Source of the DNA: Falsiroseomonas algicola
Lineage (GTDB): Bacteria > Pseudomonadota > Alphaproteobacteria > Acetobacterales > Acetobacteraceae
Reading direction: 5' to 3'
Assembly: GCF_011040385.1 (NCBI RefSeq)
Contig: NZ_JAAIKB010000001.1
Coordinates: 992,001-1,056,000 of the forward strand
Length of the DNA stretch: 64,000 nt
Shown: in pieces, positions 1 to 8,764 of the stretch
Position numbering within the stretch: position 1 is the first letter of the stretch
Layout of the letters: the number at the start of each line of letters is the position of its first letter
The notes under the pieces: model-generated
The model's input: the letters and a program-made list of their open reading frames with translations, nothing else
Told to the model about the DNA's origin: nothing
The model's database searches: none
Translations under genes and position numbers: made by a program

Positions 1-1748
1 GCGGTGGTGAGCTGCGTCCGCACCAGTTCCGCGAAACGTCCGCCCTGCGCGACCAGCGCATCGAAGCTGCCGCGTTCCGCCACCTTCCCATGCTCGAAGA
101 CCAGGATCTCATCCGCGTCGCGCACGGTGGACAGGCGATGCGCGATGACGAAGGTGGTGCGCCCCGCCATCAGCGCCTTCAGCGCGCGCTGCACCCGCGC
201 TTCCGTCGCCGCATCCAGCGCGCTCGTCGCCTCGTCCAGGATCAGCACGGGCGGGTCCTTCAGCAGCGCCCGCGCGATCGCGAGGCGCTGACGCTGGCCG
301 CCCGAGAGCGCGGCGCCCCGTTCACCCACCATGGTGTCGTAGCCCTGCGGCTTGGCGCTGATGAAGTCATGCGCCTCCGCCATCCGGCAGGCCCGCTCCA
401 GCTCCTCCTGCGTCGCGTCCGGCCTGCCGATGAGCAGATTGTCGCGGATGGAGCGGTTGAACAGCAGGCTTTCCTGGAACACCACGCCGACATTGCGCCG
501 CAGGCTGTCGAGCGTGAGGTCACGCAGGTCATGCCCATCCAGCGTGACGCGCCCCTCCACGGGATCCCAGAGCCGCTGCAGCAGCGCCATGGCGGTGGAC
601 TTGCCGGCACCCGTCTGGCCCACCAGCGCGATGGTACGGCCGGGCGGCGCATCCATCGAGACATCGGCCAGGATGCGCGGGCCGCCGGGATAGGCGAAGG
701 CCACATTCTCGAACCGCACCGATCCCTCGACCCGCGGCAGGTCCTTCGCATCCGGCTTCTCCGCCACCGAGGACCGCGCATCGAGGACGGTGAAGAACTC
801 CTCCAGCGACGGCATCTGGAACACGAGGCGGGAGACGAAGCCGACCGCACCTTCCAGCCGCCCGATCAGCAGCGTCGCGAAGCCCATGAAGGACACGATC
901 TCGCCGACCGTCGCCTGCCCGCGCACATGCAGCATGGTGCCCAGCACGAAGACGGCGATGACGGTGATGGTGGAAGCGCCACGCGTCAGCACCGCCACCA
1001 CGGCCCACCAGTTCAGCACGGGGAACTGGTGGTCCAGCACCTGGCGGACGATGTCGCCGAACAGCCGCGCCTCGCTCGCCAGGCGGGAGAAGGACTGCAC
1101 GACCACGACGTTGGACAGCGCATCCTGCGCATTGCCCGCGAGGCGCGTATGCAGCGTCTCCACCTTGCCCTGCGCCGCCTCCGTCTTCTGGATCACCCAG
1201 GCGGAGACGATGGCGAAGAGGATCACCAGCACGATCAGCAGCAGGCCGAGCCGCCAGTTCATCACCAGCGTCAGCGGCAGCAGCACGAGGCAGGCGATGA
1301 AGGTGGTCAGGTGCTCCCGGAAGAAGGACAGCCACAGGCCGAAGAGGTTGTCCGAACCGACCAGCATGACCTTCATCAGCCGGCCCGATTGCGTGTCGCC
1401 ATGGAAGGATAGCGGCAGGGACAGGACATGCTCGAAGTAGCGCGCCATGATCGCCAGGCGGTTGCGATGCGCCATGCGGTCCGACAGCAGCGCGACCGCG
1501 ACATTGGCGCCGATCGCGGAAAGCCCGACAGCGGCCCAGAGCCCCAGCAGCGCGAAGGCTTCCGCCCAGAGCGCCGATTCCGCCATGCGGTCGGACCGCG
1601 AGAGCAGGTCGATCACCCGCCCGAACAGCACCGGTTCCAGGAAGGACAGCCCGGCCAGCGCCAGGGCCGCGAAGGTCAATCCATAGGCTACCCAACGGTC
1701 CGGACCCAGCAGCCGGAGCACCCGCAGGTAGAGCCTCATGAACCGCAT
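1..1748 (-). CDS. ndvA: NdvA/ChvA-like ABC exporter, ATPase-permease fusion (3' end cut by window)
   Basis: This is a half-size ABC exporter with an N-terminal six-helix permease and a C-terminal ATPase (from about residue 335). The ATPase shows Walker A GQTGAGKST, signature LSGGQRQ, Walker B LILDEA and the H-loop AHRL. The N-terminus (LRLLGPDRW, then a segment ending EPVLFGRVIDLL) resembles the NdvA/ChvA family, which exports cyclic beta-1,2-glucan to the periplasm. About 582 residues are present without a stop, so only a short tail should be missing. The ATG at 1748 was chosen because GGAGGGG lies 8 bases upstream; an in-frame ATG at 1739 is the alternative. A lipid or drug exporter cannot be excluded. 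Confidence 0.75.
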   Translation of the reverse strand, partial: MRFMRLYLRVLRLLGPDRWVAYGLTFAALALAGLSFLEPVLFGRVIDLLSRSDRMAESALWAEAFALLGLWAAVGLSAIGANVAVALLSDRMAHRNRLAIMARYFEHVLSLPLSFHGDTQSGRLMKVMLVGSDNLFGLWLSFFREHLTTFIACLVLLPLTLVMNWRLGLLLIVLVILFAIVSAWVIQKTEAAQGKVETLHTRLAGNAQDALSNVVVVQSFSRLASEARLFGDIVRQVLDHQFPVLNWWAVVAVLTRGASTITVIAVFVLGTMLHVRGQATVGEIVSFMGFATLLIGRLEGAVGFVSRLVFQMPSLEEFFTVLDARSSVAEKPDAKDLPRVEGSVRFENVAFAYPGGPRILADVSMDAPPGRTIALVGQTGAGKSTAMALLQRLWDPVEGRVTLDGHDLRDLTLDSLRRNVGVVFQESLLFNRSIRDNLLIGRPDATQEELERACRMAEAHDFISAKPQGYDTMVGERGAALSGGQRQRLAIARALLKDPPVLILDEATSALDAATEARVQRALKALMAGRTTFVIAHRLSTVRDADEILVFEHGKVAERGSFDALVAQGGRFAELVRTQLTT

Positions 1749-1971
1749 GAACCGCGCCCCTCCATCCCGCCCCGCGCGTATCCCGAGTCACGGCCGGGTG
1801 GCAAATCCCGTGTAGCACGCCCTTGGCACCCCCGCCGCTTGCAAGCGATGCCCATCTTGCGGCAGGAACGGCGTGGAAGCGGTGGAGCGGGACGGAAGTT
1901 CCCAGCCCGCGCCAGGCCGCCGACCATAAGAATCGCGCCGCGAAGATGGCGCGCATGAGGAGGACACCGTC

Positions 1972-2985
1972 TTGCGCATTACCCGCCGCGCCACGCTTGC
2001 CAGCGCCATCGCCGCCCCCCTGGCCCTGCCCTTCGCCGCCCCCGCCCTCGCCCAGGGCACCTCCTGGGCCGCCGGCCGGCCCATCCGCCTCATTGTCGGC
2101 TTCACCCCGGCCGGCACCACGGACATCGCCGCCCGCCTGCTGGCGGAACCGCTGGGAAGGCGGCTCGGCACCCAGGTGGTCGTGGAAAACCGCCCCGGCG
2201 CCGGCGGCAACATCGGCAACCAGGTGGTCGCGCAGGCCGATCCGGATGGCCACACCCTGCTGATGCAGACCATCAGCGGCGGCGCCATCAACTACTCCCT
2301 CTATGGCGCGCGCATGCCCATCAAGCCGGAGGAGCTGGCCGCGGTCGCGCTGATGCTGCGCGTGCCCAACGCCATCTTCGTCAACCCGCAGCTGCCCGCC
2401 CGTACGCTGCAGGAACTGGTCGCGCTGGCGAAGTCCCGCCCCGGCCGCCTCAACATCGGCTCCTCGGGCGCCGGCACCTCCCTGCACATGACGGGCGAAT
2501 TGCTGAAGCTCGAAGCCGGCATCGACATGGCGCACGTCCCCTTCCGCGGCGCGGGCCCGATGATGCAGGAGATCATCGCCGGCCGTGTCGAGGTCGGCGT
2601 GGACAACCTCCCCTCCGTCATCGGCCATCTTCGCGAGGGCCGGCTGCGGCCGCTGGCCGTCACGACGAAGGAACGCAGCCCCGCCATGCCGGACGTGCCG
2701 ACCACGGCTGAAGCCGGGCTGCCGGGCGTGGAGGCCACCGCCTGGTTCGGCCTGCAGGCACCTGCCCGCACGCCGGCCACCATCATCCAATCCCTGTCGG
2801 ATGCGATGAACATCATCATCCGCGACCCCGACATGGCGCGGCGCCTGGCGGAACTTGGCGGCATGGCGCCGGCGCTGACGCCGGATGGCGGCACCAGCCC
2901 GGAGACCTTCGACGCCTTCATCAAGTCGGAGATCGCGAAATGGGGCGAGGTGGTGCGCCGTTCCGGCGCCACCGCCGACCAGTAG
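1972..2985 (+). CDS. Bug/TctC family tripartite tricarboxylate-type receptor
   Basis: This is a periplasmic solute receptor of the Bug (TctC) family, 337 residues. It begins with a signal peptide whose n-region reads ITRRATLA and which is cleaved near residue 27 after ALA. The family fold shows in RLIVGF-P-GTTD, the NRPGAGGN loop and PDGHTLL near residues 90-95, and the late VPTTAEAGLPG segment. Such receptors bind carboxylates and deliver them to TctAB permeases, but no tctA or tctB is in this window. The start is a TTG with GAGGAGGA seven bases upstream; no in-frame ATG fits better. The ligand cannot be read from sequence. Confidence 0.9.
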   Translation: MRITRRATLASAIAAPLALPFAAPALAQGTSWAAGRPIRLIVGFTPAGTTDIAARLLAEPLGRRLGTQVVVENRPGAGGNIGNQVVAQADPDGHTLLMQTISGGAINYSLYGARMPIKPEELAAVALMLRVPNAIFVNPQLPARTLQELVALAKSRPGRLNIGSSGAGTSLHMTGELLKLEAGIDMAHVPFRGAGPMMQEIIAGRVEVGVDNLPSVIGHLREGRLRPLAVTTKERSPAMPDVPTTAEAGLPGVEATAWFGLQAPARTPATIIQSLSDAMNIIIRDPDMARRLAELGGMAPALTPDGGTSPETFDAFIKSEIAKWGEVVRRSGATADQ

Positions 2986-2993
2986 GAGAAGAC

Positions 2994-3012
2994 GGGGGCG
3001 CGGCGCGCCCCC
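2994..3012. terminator. Hairpin between two convergent Bug genes
   Basis: A perfect 8-base-pair stem (2994-3001 with 3005-3012) closes a three-base GGC loop. It lies between the ends of two convergent receptor genes, so it can serve both strands. There is no T-run on either side, so efficiency is uncertain. Confidence 0.5.
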
Positions 3013-3013
3013 C

Positions 3014-3982
3014 TCACTCCACCCTGATGCCCTGCGCCGCGATGATCTGTCCCCAACGCGCGCGCTCCGCCGCCACGCGGGCGGCGAAGGCGCCGGGGGC
3101 ATTGGGCAGGTAGATCAGCCCCTGCTCCGCCAGGAAGCGCTGGCCCTCCGCGCTTTCCGCCACCTTCACGTATTCCGCATGCAGCCGGGCCAGGATCGGC
3201 GCCGGCACGGCGGCGGGGGCGATCACGCCGTACCAGGTGGCGACATCGATGTCGTAGCCCTGCTCCATCAGCGTCGGCACATTGGGCAGTTGCGGCACGC
3301 GCGCGGGCGTCGTCACCGCCAGGGCGCGCACCTGCCCCTGCTCCACCGGCGCCCGCATCAGCGGCAGCGTGTCGAACATGGCCTGGACATCGCCGCGCAG
3401 CATGGCGGGCAGGCTCTCATTCGTGCCGCGGAAGGGCACGTGTTCCATCGCGATGCCGTCGCGGCCGCGGAACATCTCGAAGATCAGGTGCTGGGCGGTG
3501 CCGATGCCCACGCTGGCATAGTTGCCGCGCCCGGGCCGCGACCGCACCCAGGCGATGAATTCCGCGACGTTGGTGGCCGGCACGTCGTTGGAGACGACCA
3601 GCACCAGCGGCGCCGCGGCGAACATGACGATGGAGGCAAGGTCGCGCCCCGACTCATACGGGATGTCGCGGAACAGATGCGGGAAGATGGTCAGCGGGCC
3701 GAGATTGCCCATGCCGATCGTGTAGCCATCCGGCGCCGCGCGCGCGACCTCCGCCACCCCGATCCGCCCGCCCGCCCCGGCGCGGAAGTCGTTGACGATG
3801 GGCTGTCCGAGCGCGCGCGACACGGGATCGTTGAAGGCCCTGGCGACCAGGTCGTTGAGCCCCCCGGGCGGCCATGGCACGATGAAGCGCACCGGGCGCG
3901 TGGGCCACGACCCCTGTGCCCTGGCAAGGCCAGGCATGGCGAGGAAGGGAGCGGCGAGGGCAAGGGCGCGGCGGCGGATCAT
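3014..3982 (-). CDS. Bug/TctC family receptor
   Basis: A second Bug-type periplasmic receptor, 322 residues from the preferred start. The signal peptide begins MIRRRALALA and ends near GLARA. Family landmarks are RFIVPWPPGG, the GAGGRIG loop and PDGYTIGMGN. The reading frame is open upstream to a GTG at 4042, but the ATG at 3982 puts the signal peptide at the N-terminus and removes overlap with the divergent dioxygenase gene that starts at 4034. It diverges from that dioxygenase across about 50 bases, so the two probably share a promoter region and may act on the same compound. Ligand unknown. Confidence 0.85.
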   Translation of the reverse strand: MIRRRALALAAPFLAMPGLARAQGSWPTRPVRFIVPWPPGGLNDLVARAFNDPVSRALGQPIVNDFRAGAGGRIGVAEVARAAPDGYTIGMGNLGPLTIFPHLFRDIPYESGRDLASIVMFAAAPLVLVVSNDVPATNVAEFIAWVRSRPGRGNYASVGIGTAQHLIFEMFRGRDGIAMEHVPFRGTNESLPAMLRGDVQAMFDTLPLMRAPVEQGQVRALAVTTPARVPQLPNVPTLMEQGYDIDVATWYGVIAPAAVPAPILARLHAEYVKVAESAEGQRFLAEQGLIYLPNAPGAFAARVAAERARWGQIIAAQGIRVE

Positions 3983-4033
3983 GCCGGCAGCGTCCACCGG
4001 CCCCGCGCCGCTGGCAAGCGGGAGAGTAACGAC

Positions 4034-5068
4034 GTGCAGCACCTGTCACCGATCGGCGGCCGCGTCGCCTGGACGGGCAAGACCCTCGGCGACTGGGCCG
4101 TGGCGCTCGCCCCCGCGGAGGTCACGGAGATCGAGGCCGCGCTGGCCGGCCTCGGCGATCGCGACATCCCCCGCATCACCGCCGCCCATTTCCCCCTGCC
4201 CCGCACCGCGCCCCGTTTGCGCGCCCTGGCGGAGGAGGTGGAGAGCGGCGCAGGCCTGGTGCGCCTGACGGGCCTCCACCCCACCCGCTACGGCGCCCGC
4301 GACCTGAAGCGCCTGTTCTGGGGCCTGATGTGCCACATCGGCACGCCGCTGCCGCAGAACACGACGGGCGAGGTGCTGGGCGAGGTGAAGGACGAGACCG
4401 GCACCGGCGAGGCGCGGGCCGATGGCTCCGCCCGCAACCGCAGCCGCTCCACCGGCCCGCTGCGCTTCCACACGGACAAGTGCGACCTGCTGGCGCTGCT
4501 CTGCGCCAGCAACGGCATCGCGGGTGGCGTGTCGCGCGTCGTCTCCACCATCGCGATCCATGACGCGATGGCGGAACGGCGGCCGGATTTGCTCGCCGTG
4601 CTCTACGAGGATTTCTGGCGCGCCCGCCCGGCCGATGAGGAAGGCGAGGGCATGGCGTCCCGCCCCTTCCCCATGCCCGTCTTCGCGCGCGGGCCCGATG
4701 GCGCCTTCACCTGCCAGTACAGCCGCACCTATGTGGAGATGGCGCAGGGCCAGCCCGGCGTGCCGTCACTGACACCAGCGCAGGTGGAGGCGATGGACAT
4801 GCTGGCCGCGCTGGCCGATGAACTCTGCGTGGAGGCGCCCTTCGAGGCCGGGCAGATCCAGATCATGAACCAGCACGTCACGCTGCATGGCCGCACGGCC
4901 TATGCGGATGACGCAACCGCAGGTGCGCGCCGCAACCTGCTGCGCATCTGGCTCGCCAGCCCCCTCTCCCGGGCGCTACCCGCCGGCCATGCGGGGCAGT
5001 GGGGCAGCACCGCGGCGGGCGCGCTGCGCGGCGGCGCCATGCCGGGGCGAAGCGCCCTCGCGGCCTAG
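4034..5068 (+). CDS. TauD/TfdA-type Fe(II)/2-oxoglutarate dioxygenase
   Basis: A 344-residue protein of the TauD/TfdA fold. The iron facial triad is visible as FHTDKCD (His146, Asp148) and LHGRT (His285), and the 2-oxoglutarate-binding Arg is probably Arg299 or Arg300 in ARRNLLR. The family hydroxylates small acids and amines in the cytoplasm, with CO2 and succinate as by-products. The start is a GTG at 4034 behind GGGAGAG; no suitable ATG exists near it. The neighbours are Bug receptors on both sides, which suggests the enzyme acts on an imported carboxylate. It is a useful reference for the degenerate relative at 20767. Substrate unknown. Confidence 0.85.
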   Translation: MQHLSPIGGRVAWTGKTLGDWAVALAPAEVTEIEAALAGLGDRDIPRITAAHFPLPRTAPRLRALAEEVESGAGLVRLTGLHPTRYGARDLKRLFWGLMCHIGTPLPQNTTGEVLGEVKDETGTGEARADGSARNRSRSTGPLRFHTDKCDLLALLCASNGIAGGVSRVVSTIAIHDAMAERRPDLLAVLYEDFWRARPADEEGEGMASRPFPMPVFARGPDGAFTCQYSRTYVEMAQGQPGVPSLTPAQVEAMDMLAALADELCVEAPFEAGQIQIMNQHVTLHGRTAYADDATAGARRNLLRIWLASPLSRALPAGHAGQWGSTAAGALRGGAMPGRSALAA

Positions 5069-5132
5069 CCGGGTGGCCTTGCGCGGCGCGTGCGGCTGTC
5101 GTTAGTGGCGCCCAACCGACAGGGAGACGACC

Positions 5133-6107
5133 ATGACGACCCTCACCCGCCGCGCGACCCTCGCCGTCACGCTGGCCCTCCCCGCGCTGTCCGTCCGCGC
5201 CCAGACACCATGGGCCCCGTCCCGCCCCGTGCGCATCGTGGTGCCCTTCCAGGGTGGTGGCGCCACGGACCTGACCGCGCGCCTGCTGGCCGAACGCCTC
5301 GGCCCCGTGCTCGGCCAGCCCGTGGTGGTGGACAATCGCCCGGGCGCCGGCGGCAACCTCGGCGCCGACATGGTCGCCAAGGCAGATCCGGATGGCCATA
5401 CGCTGCTGATGTGCACCATCGGCACCGCCAGCATCAACCAGTTCCTCTACAGCCGCATGCCCTACCGGCCGGAGGACCTTTCCGCCGTCGCGCTGGTCAA
5501 CCTGGTGGCGAATGGCGTCATCGTGAACCCCAGCGTGCCGGCGCGGAGTTTCGCGGAATTCCTGGCCTATGCGAAGGCCAATCCCGGCCGCCTGAACTAC
5601 GGCACGCCGGGCAACGGCACCTCCGGCCATCTCTGCGGCGAGTATCTGAAGTCGCGCGCCGGCATCGACATCACGCATGTGCCCTATCGCGGCACGGGCG
5701 GCGTGGTGCCGGACCTCATCGGCGGCAACATCCAGGTCGCCATCGACAACATGCCGGCCTACCTGCCGCATGTCCGCTCCGGCAGCCTGCGCCTGCTCGC
5801 GGTCACCACCAAGGACCGCTATTTCGCGGCGCCGGAGGTGCCGACGGTCGGTGAATCCGGGGTCCCGGGCTTCGAGGCCGTGGCCTGGTTCGGCGTGCAG
5901 GCCCCTGCCCGCATGCCGGCGCCGATCATGCAGCGCTACGCCAGCGCGATCGGGGAGATCGCCCGCGACCCCGCCATCGGCGCCCGCCAGCGCGAATTCG
6001 GCGCGGAGCCCCACTACCTCGGCCCGGCCGAGTTCGAGGCCTTCATCCGTGCGGAGAACGAGAAGTGGCGCGAGGTGGTGCGCCTGTCCGGTGCCCGGCT
6101 GGACTGA
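5133..6107 (+). CDS. Bug/TctC family receptor
   Basis: A 324-residue periplasmic Bug receptor with signal peptide MTTLTRRATLA...SVRA. RIVVPFQGGGATD, the DNRPGAGGNLG loop and PDGHTLLM match the family. It is closely similar to the receptor at 1972 (shared NRPGAGGN, DPDGHTLLM and AWFG-QAPAR-PA segments), so the two look like paralogues from duplication. AGGGAGA precedes the ATG by 5 bases. It lies 64 bases downstream of the dioxygenase gene on the same strand and could be co-transcribed with it. Confidence 0.9.
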   Translation: MTTLTRRATLAVTLALPALSVRAQTPWAPSRPVRIVVPFQGGGATDLTARLLAERLGPVLGQPVVVDNRPGAGGNLGADMVAKADPDGHTLLMCTIGTASINQFLYSRMPYRPEDLSAVALVNLVANGVIVNPSVPARSFAEFLAYAKANPGRLNYGTPGNGTSGHLCGEYLKSRAGIDITHVPYRGTGGVVPDLIGGNIQVAIDNMPAYLPHVRSGSLRLLAVTTKDRYFAAPEVPTVGESGVPGFEAVAWFGVQAPARMPAPIMQRYASAIGEIARDPAIGARQREFGAEPHYLGPAEFEAFIRAENEKWREVVRLSGARLD

Positions 6108-6116
6108 TCGCTCCCC

Positions 6117-8564
6117 TCACATCACCCAGTCATCATCGCTGATGCGCCCGATCCCGAGCGCATCGGCGAAGCTGGCGTTCTGCGCGTTGAAGAGTTCCAG
6201 CCGGAACGTCTCCGCCCGCTCCGCCACCTCATCGGCGCGGATCTCCACCTCGATCACCTGGCGGGTCTGGCCGGGGGCGAAGGTCAATACGCCCGAGGCA
6301 TGCATGTAGTCGGACGCGGCGTCTGCCGTGCCAGGTGCTGTGCGCCAGCCGACTGTCACCGCGCTGCTGACGGGATCGCTGAGCGTGACCGTGAAGCTCG
6401 CCTTGCGCGTGGCCTCCGCGGGTTCCGGCAGGATCTCCTGGATCGCCGCGACCTTCTCCGTCAGCACCGTCGTCCAGTCATCCGCCAGGATGCCCCCGGT
6501 GTCGCCCGAATTGGGGTTCCAGGACCACCAGGCGTAGGAGATGCCGGGGCCGGCAATGTCCTTGTCCCCATCGGCATCAATGTCGCCGCCCATGTAGTCC
6601 ACGATCTTGTCGAGCCAGGCGCGATCCTTCGGATCGACCAGCCTGGTGCCGAATTCGCCGATGAAGACCGGCGCGGTGCCCCCCTCCCACAGGTAGCCCC
6701 ACATCTTCTCGAACAGGTCGGGCAGCTTTGCCGCGAAATCAGGCCCCTGGAAGAAGCTCTGCGGATGGATGGAGTTGGGGTAGTCATGGGCGGAATAGAC
6801 CAGCTTGTTCGGCACGTTCAGGGTCACCGGTCGGTCCGCCGCCCCCATCAGATTGCCGCCCCACCAGTAGTAGGTGTTCGCGTATTCGGCGACGCCCTCG
6901 ACGAAGATCAGCCAGTCCGGGTTCTTCGCCAGCGCGGCGTTGCCGGCCAGTTCCGCGGCACTCGCCCAGGCGCCCCAGCTGGCGCCATGCGGCTCGTTGC
7001 TCAGGTCGGCGCCGATCACCGTCGGATCGCCGGCATAGCGCTGCGCCAGCATCTCCCACATGCCTACCCATTGCGCCTGGGTGTAGCCGCCATCGAACCA
7101 GAGCCCGTTGCCGTTCGGCCCCGCCCCGGCGGCGCTGCGATGGTGATCGAGGATGATGCGCAGCCCGATCTCGCCGGCATAGTCGATGATCCGGTCCATG
7201 ATCTGCAGCGGCGTCAGGCCCGCGAGGTCCGGGTTGAGAGCGAAGTCGATCCCGTTCGGCGTTCCGCCCCGCAGCACCGCCTCCGCGCTGAAGGGCAGGC
7301 GGATGGCGTTGAAGCCGGTCTCCGCCATCTGGTCCATCATGTCGCGCCAGTTGCGGACATGGAGGCCATGCGGCGCGAAGGTCGTGCCCTCCAGCCCGAA
7401 CCAGTTCACCGCGGCGATCTTCACGGCCTCGCCGGTGGAATCGACGATGTCGCAGCCGCGGGTGGACAGCACCCCCACCAGGCCCGGCGCGCCGGGATCA
7501 CCCTCCGTCACCGTCGCATCGGCGATGGCGATGCGCGGCTTGTCGTTGTTGACGATGGTGCCGATGCCCGTGCCATCGACGATGACGCCGCGATAGGGCG
7601 CGGAGAGCGTCAGCACCATCGTCTCGTCCATCTCGACCGCGCGGTCGCCTATGGCCGTGACATAGACGATCTTCTCGGTCTGGCCGGCGCTGAAGGTGAC
7701 GGTGCCGCTGCGCGCGACGAAGTCGATGCCCGATTCCGCCGTCCCGCCGCTGGTGGCGTAGGTGACATGAACGGTGCTGGTCATCGCTTCCGCCAGCGTC
7801 ACCTTGAAGGCGAGGGCAGTGTTGCCGCTGTTGCCCTCGATGACGCTGGCATCTGAGACGGAGATGCGCGCCACGTCATCGTCGCGGATGGTGGCGACGC
7901 CGGTGCCGTCGGCGATGGTGGCGCCCGTCGCAGCGCTGAGCTTCAGGCTGAAGCTCTCCGTCGATTCATGGCTGCGGTCGTTCACCAGCGCGACGGAGAC
8001 GCGCTTCACCGTCTCCCCGGCCGCGAAGGTCAGGCCGCCGCTCAGCGCGGAGAAATCGAGCCCGGCCTTCGCCGATCCGTTCGCCGTCGCGAACTTCACG
8101 GTCACCGGGCCGGTCGCGGCGGCGGAGAGCTTCACCTCGAAGGTCGCGAAGCCCGCACCCTCCAGCACCGCGACGTCGCCGACGCTGAGGCTTGGCGGCC
8201 CGGGCGGCGGCGGCGGCACGAGCGGCAGGCCATCCGCGCCGCCCAGCGCAAAGCCGGTCGGGTCCGCGATCGCGCCGGGGCCGGAGGCCGAGAAGCCGAA
8301 GCCGATCGTCCCACCGGCAGGGGCCGTGCTGTTCCAGGACTGCCCGCGCAGGAGGTAGCGCCCCGCGGTGACGCTGACGATCTCCGCCCCCCAGATGCTG
8401 TCGATGGTGAAGGCGCCGTCGAAGGCGAGCGTCCAGCCATCCAGCGCCATGTCGGGCGTGATGCTGACCTGCCCGACGAAGCCGGTGGTCCAGGAGGCGC
8501 TGCGCTGGAAGAGGATCTGCGTTGGCATGGGCAAGGCATCCAGGGGTGCAACCTGGAGTGTCAT
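6117..8564 (-). CDS. CBM2 / Calx-beta / GH5 cellulase with GH5 domain inside a Calx-beta repeat
   Basis: This large glycosidase has about 815 residues (numbering here from the upstream GTG at 8573). An N-terminal CBM2-like cellulose-binding module covers about 17-98 (SWTTGFVG, LDGWT, GQSWN, GFGFSASG). Two complete Calx-beta repeats follow at about 127-233 and 236-344, each ending in a D/N-rich turn (DDD, NND). A third begins at 347 (IAIADATVTEGDPGA), is broken by a GH5 domain (about 364-716) and resumes at about 723 (ASFTVTLSDP) to 815 (SDDD). The GH5 acid/base Glu is in SNEPHG (Glu527) and the nucleophile in FIGEFG (Glu640). It should hydrolyse beta-1,4-glucan. No signal peptide and no RTX repeats are seen, so the export route is unclear. 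Start uncertain: GTG 8573 or ATG 8564. Confidence 0.85.
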   Translation of the reverse strand: MTLQVAPLDALPMPTQILFQRSASWTTGFVGQVSITPDMALDGWTLAFDGAFTIDSIWGAEIVSVTAGRYLLRGQSWNSTAPAGGTIGFGFSASGPGAIADPTGFALGGADGLPLVPPPPPGPPSLSVGDVAVLEGAGFATFEVKLSAAATGPVTVKFATANGSAKAGLDFSALSGGLTFAAGETVKRVSVALVNDRSHESTESFSLKLSAATGATIADGTGVATIRDDDVARISVSDASVIEGNSGNTALAFKVTLAEAMTSTVHVTYATSGGTAESGIDFVARSGTVTFSAGQTEKIVYVTAIGDRAVEMDETMVLTLSAPYRGVIVDGTGIGTIVNNDKPRIAIADATVTEGDPGAPGLVGVLSTRGCDIVDSTGEAVKIAAVNWFGLEGTTFAPHGLHVRNWRDMMDQMAETGFNAIRLPFSAEAVLRGGTPNGIDFALNPDLAGLTPLQIMDRIIDYAGEIGLRIILDHHRSAAGAGPNGNGLWFDGGYTQAQWVGMWEMLAQRYAGDPTVIGADLSNEPHGASWGAWASAAELAGNAALAKNPDWLIFVEGVAEYANTYYWWGGNLMGAADRPVTLNVPNKLVYSAHDYPNSIHPQSFFQGPDFAAKLPDLFEKMWGYLWEGGTAPVFIGEFGTRLVDPKDRAWLDKIVDYMGGDIDADGDKDIAGPGISYAWWSWNPNSGDTGGILADDWTTVLTEKVAAIQEILPEPAEATRKASFTVTLSDPVSSAVTVGWRTAPGTADAASDYMHASGVLTFAPGQTRQVIEVEIRADEVAERAETFRLELFNAQNASFADALGIGRISDDDWVM

Positions 8565-8574
8565 CCCACGCACG

Positions 8575-8645
8575 ATCTCAACGGTAAAGTTCCAATTTAC
8601 TTGTTTTGTCTCATTAATAATTCTTTCTGCCGTAATCGAGCCCCT
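8575..8645 (-). promoter_or_regulatory. AT-rich upstream region of the cellulase gene
   Basis: About 60 bases here are A/T-rich, in sharp contrast to the rest of the window. They include GTAAA (8584-8588) and TTTAC (8596-8600) as a 5-base inverted repeat across 7 bases, and a TTAATAATT tract. The position directly upstream of the minus-strand cellulase start fits a promoter/operator, but I could not assign a clear -35/-10 pair. Confidence 0.4.
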
Positions 8646-8764
8646 GTGCGAGGGCTGGTCACGCGGTGGCCGAGGCGGCGGAAGGACGGCGTCGTGCTGA
8701 TCGCCTGGACCTCGCCAGGTCCCCGCCTCCCGTCACCGCGATGACGGCATGGCGGGCTGGTTGC

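Noticed and set aside
529-3102. Very long open frame on the minus strand over the ABC exporter and first Bug gene
   Set aside because: It is a shadow caused by high GC content; the protein is a mix of low-complexity Arg/Gly/Ala stretches and matches no family, while the other frames carry clear ABC and Bug motifs.
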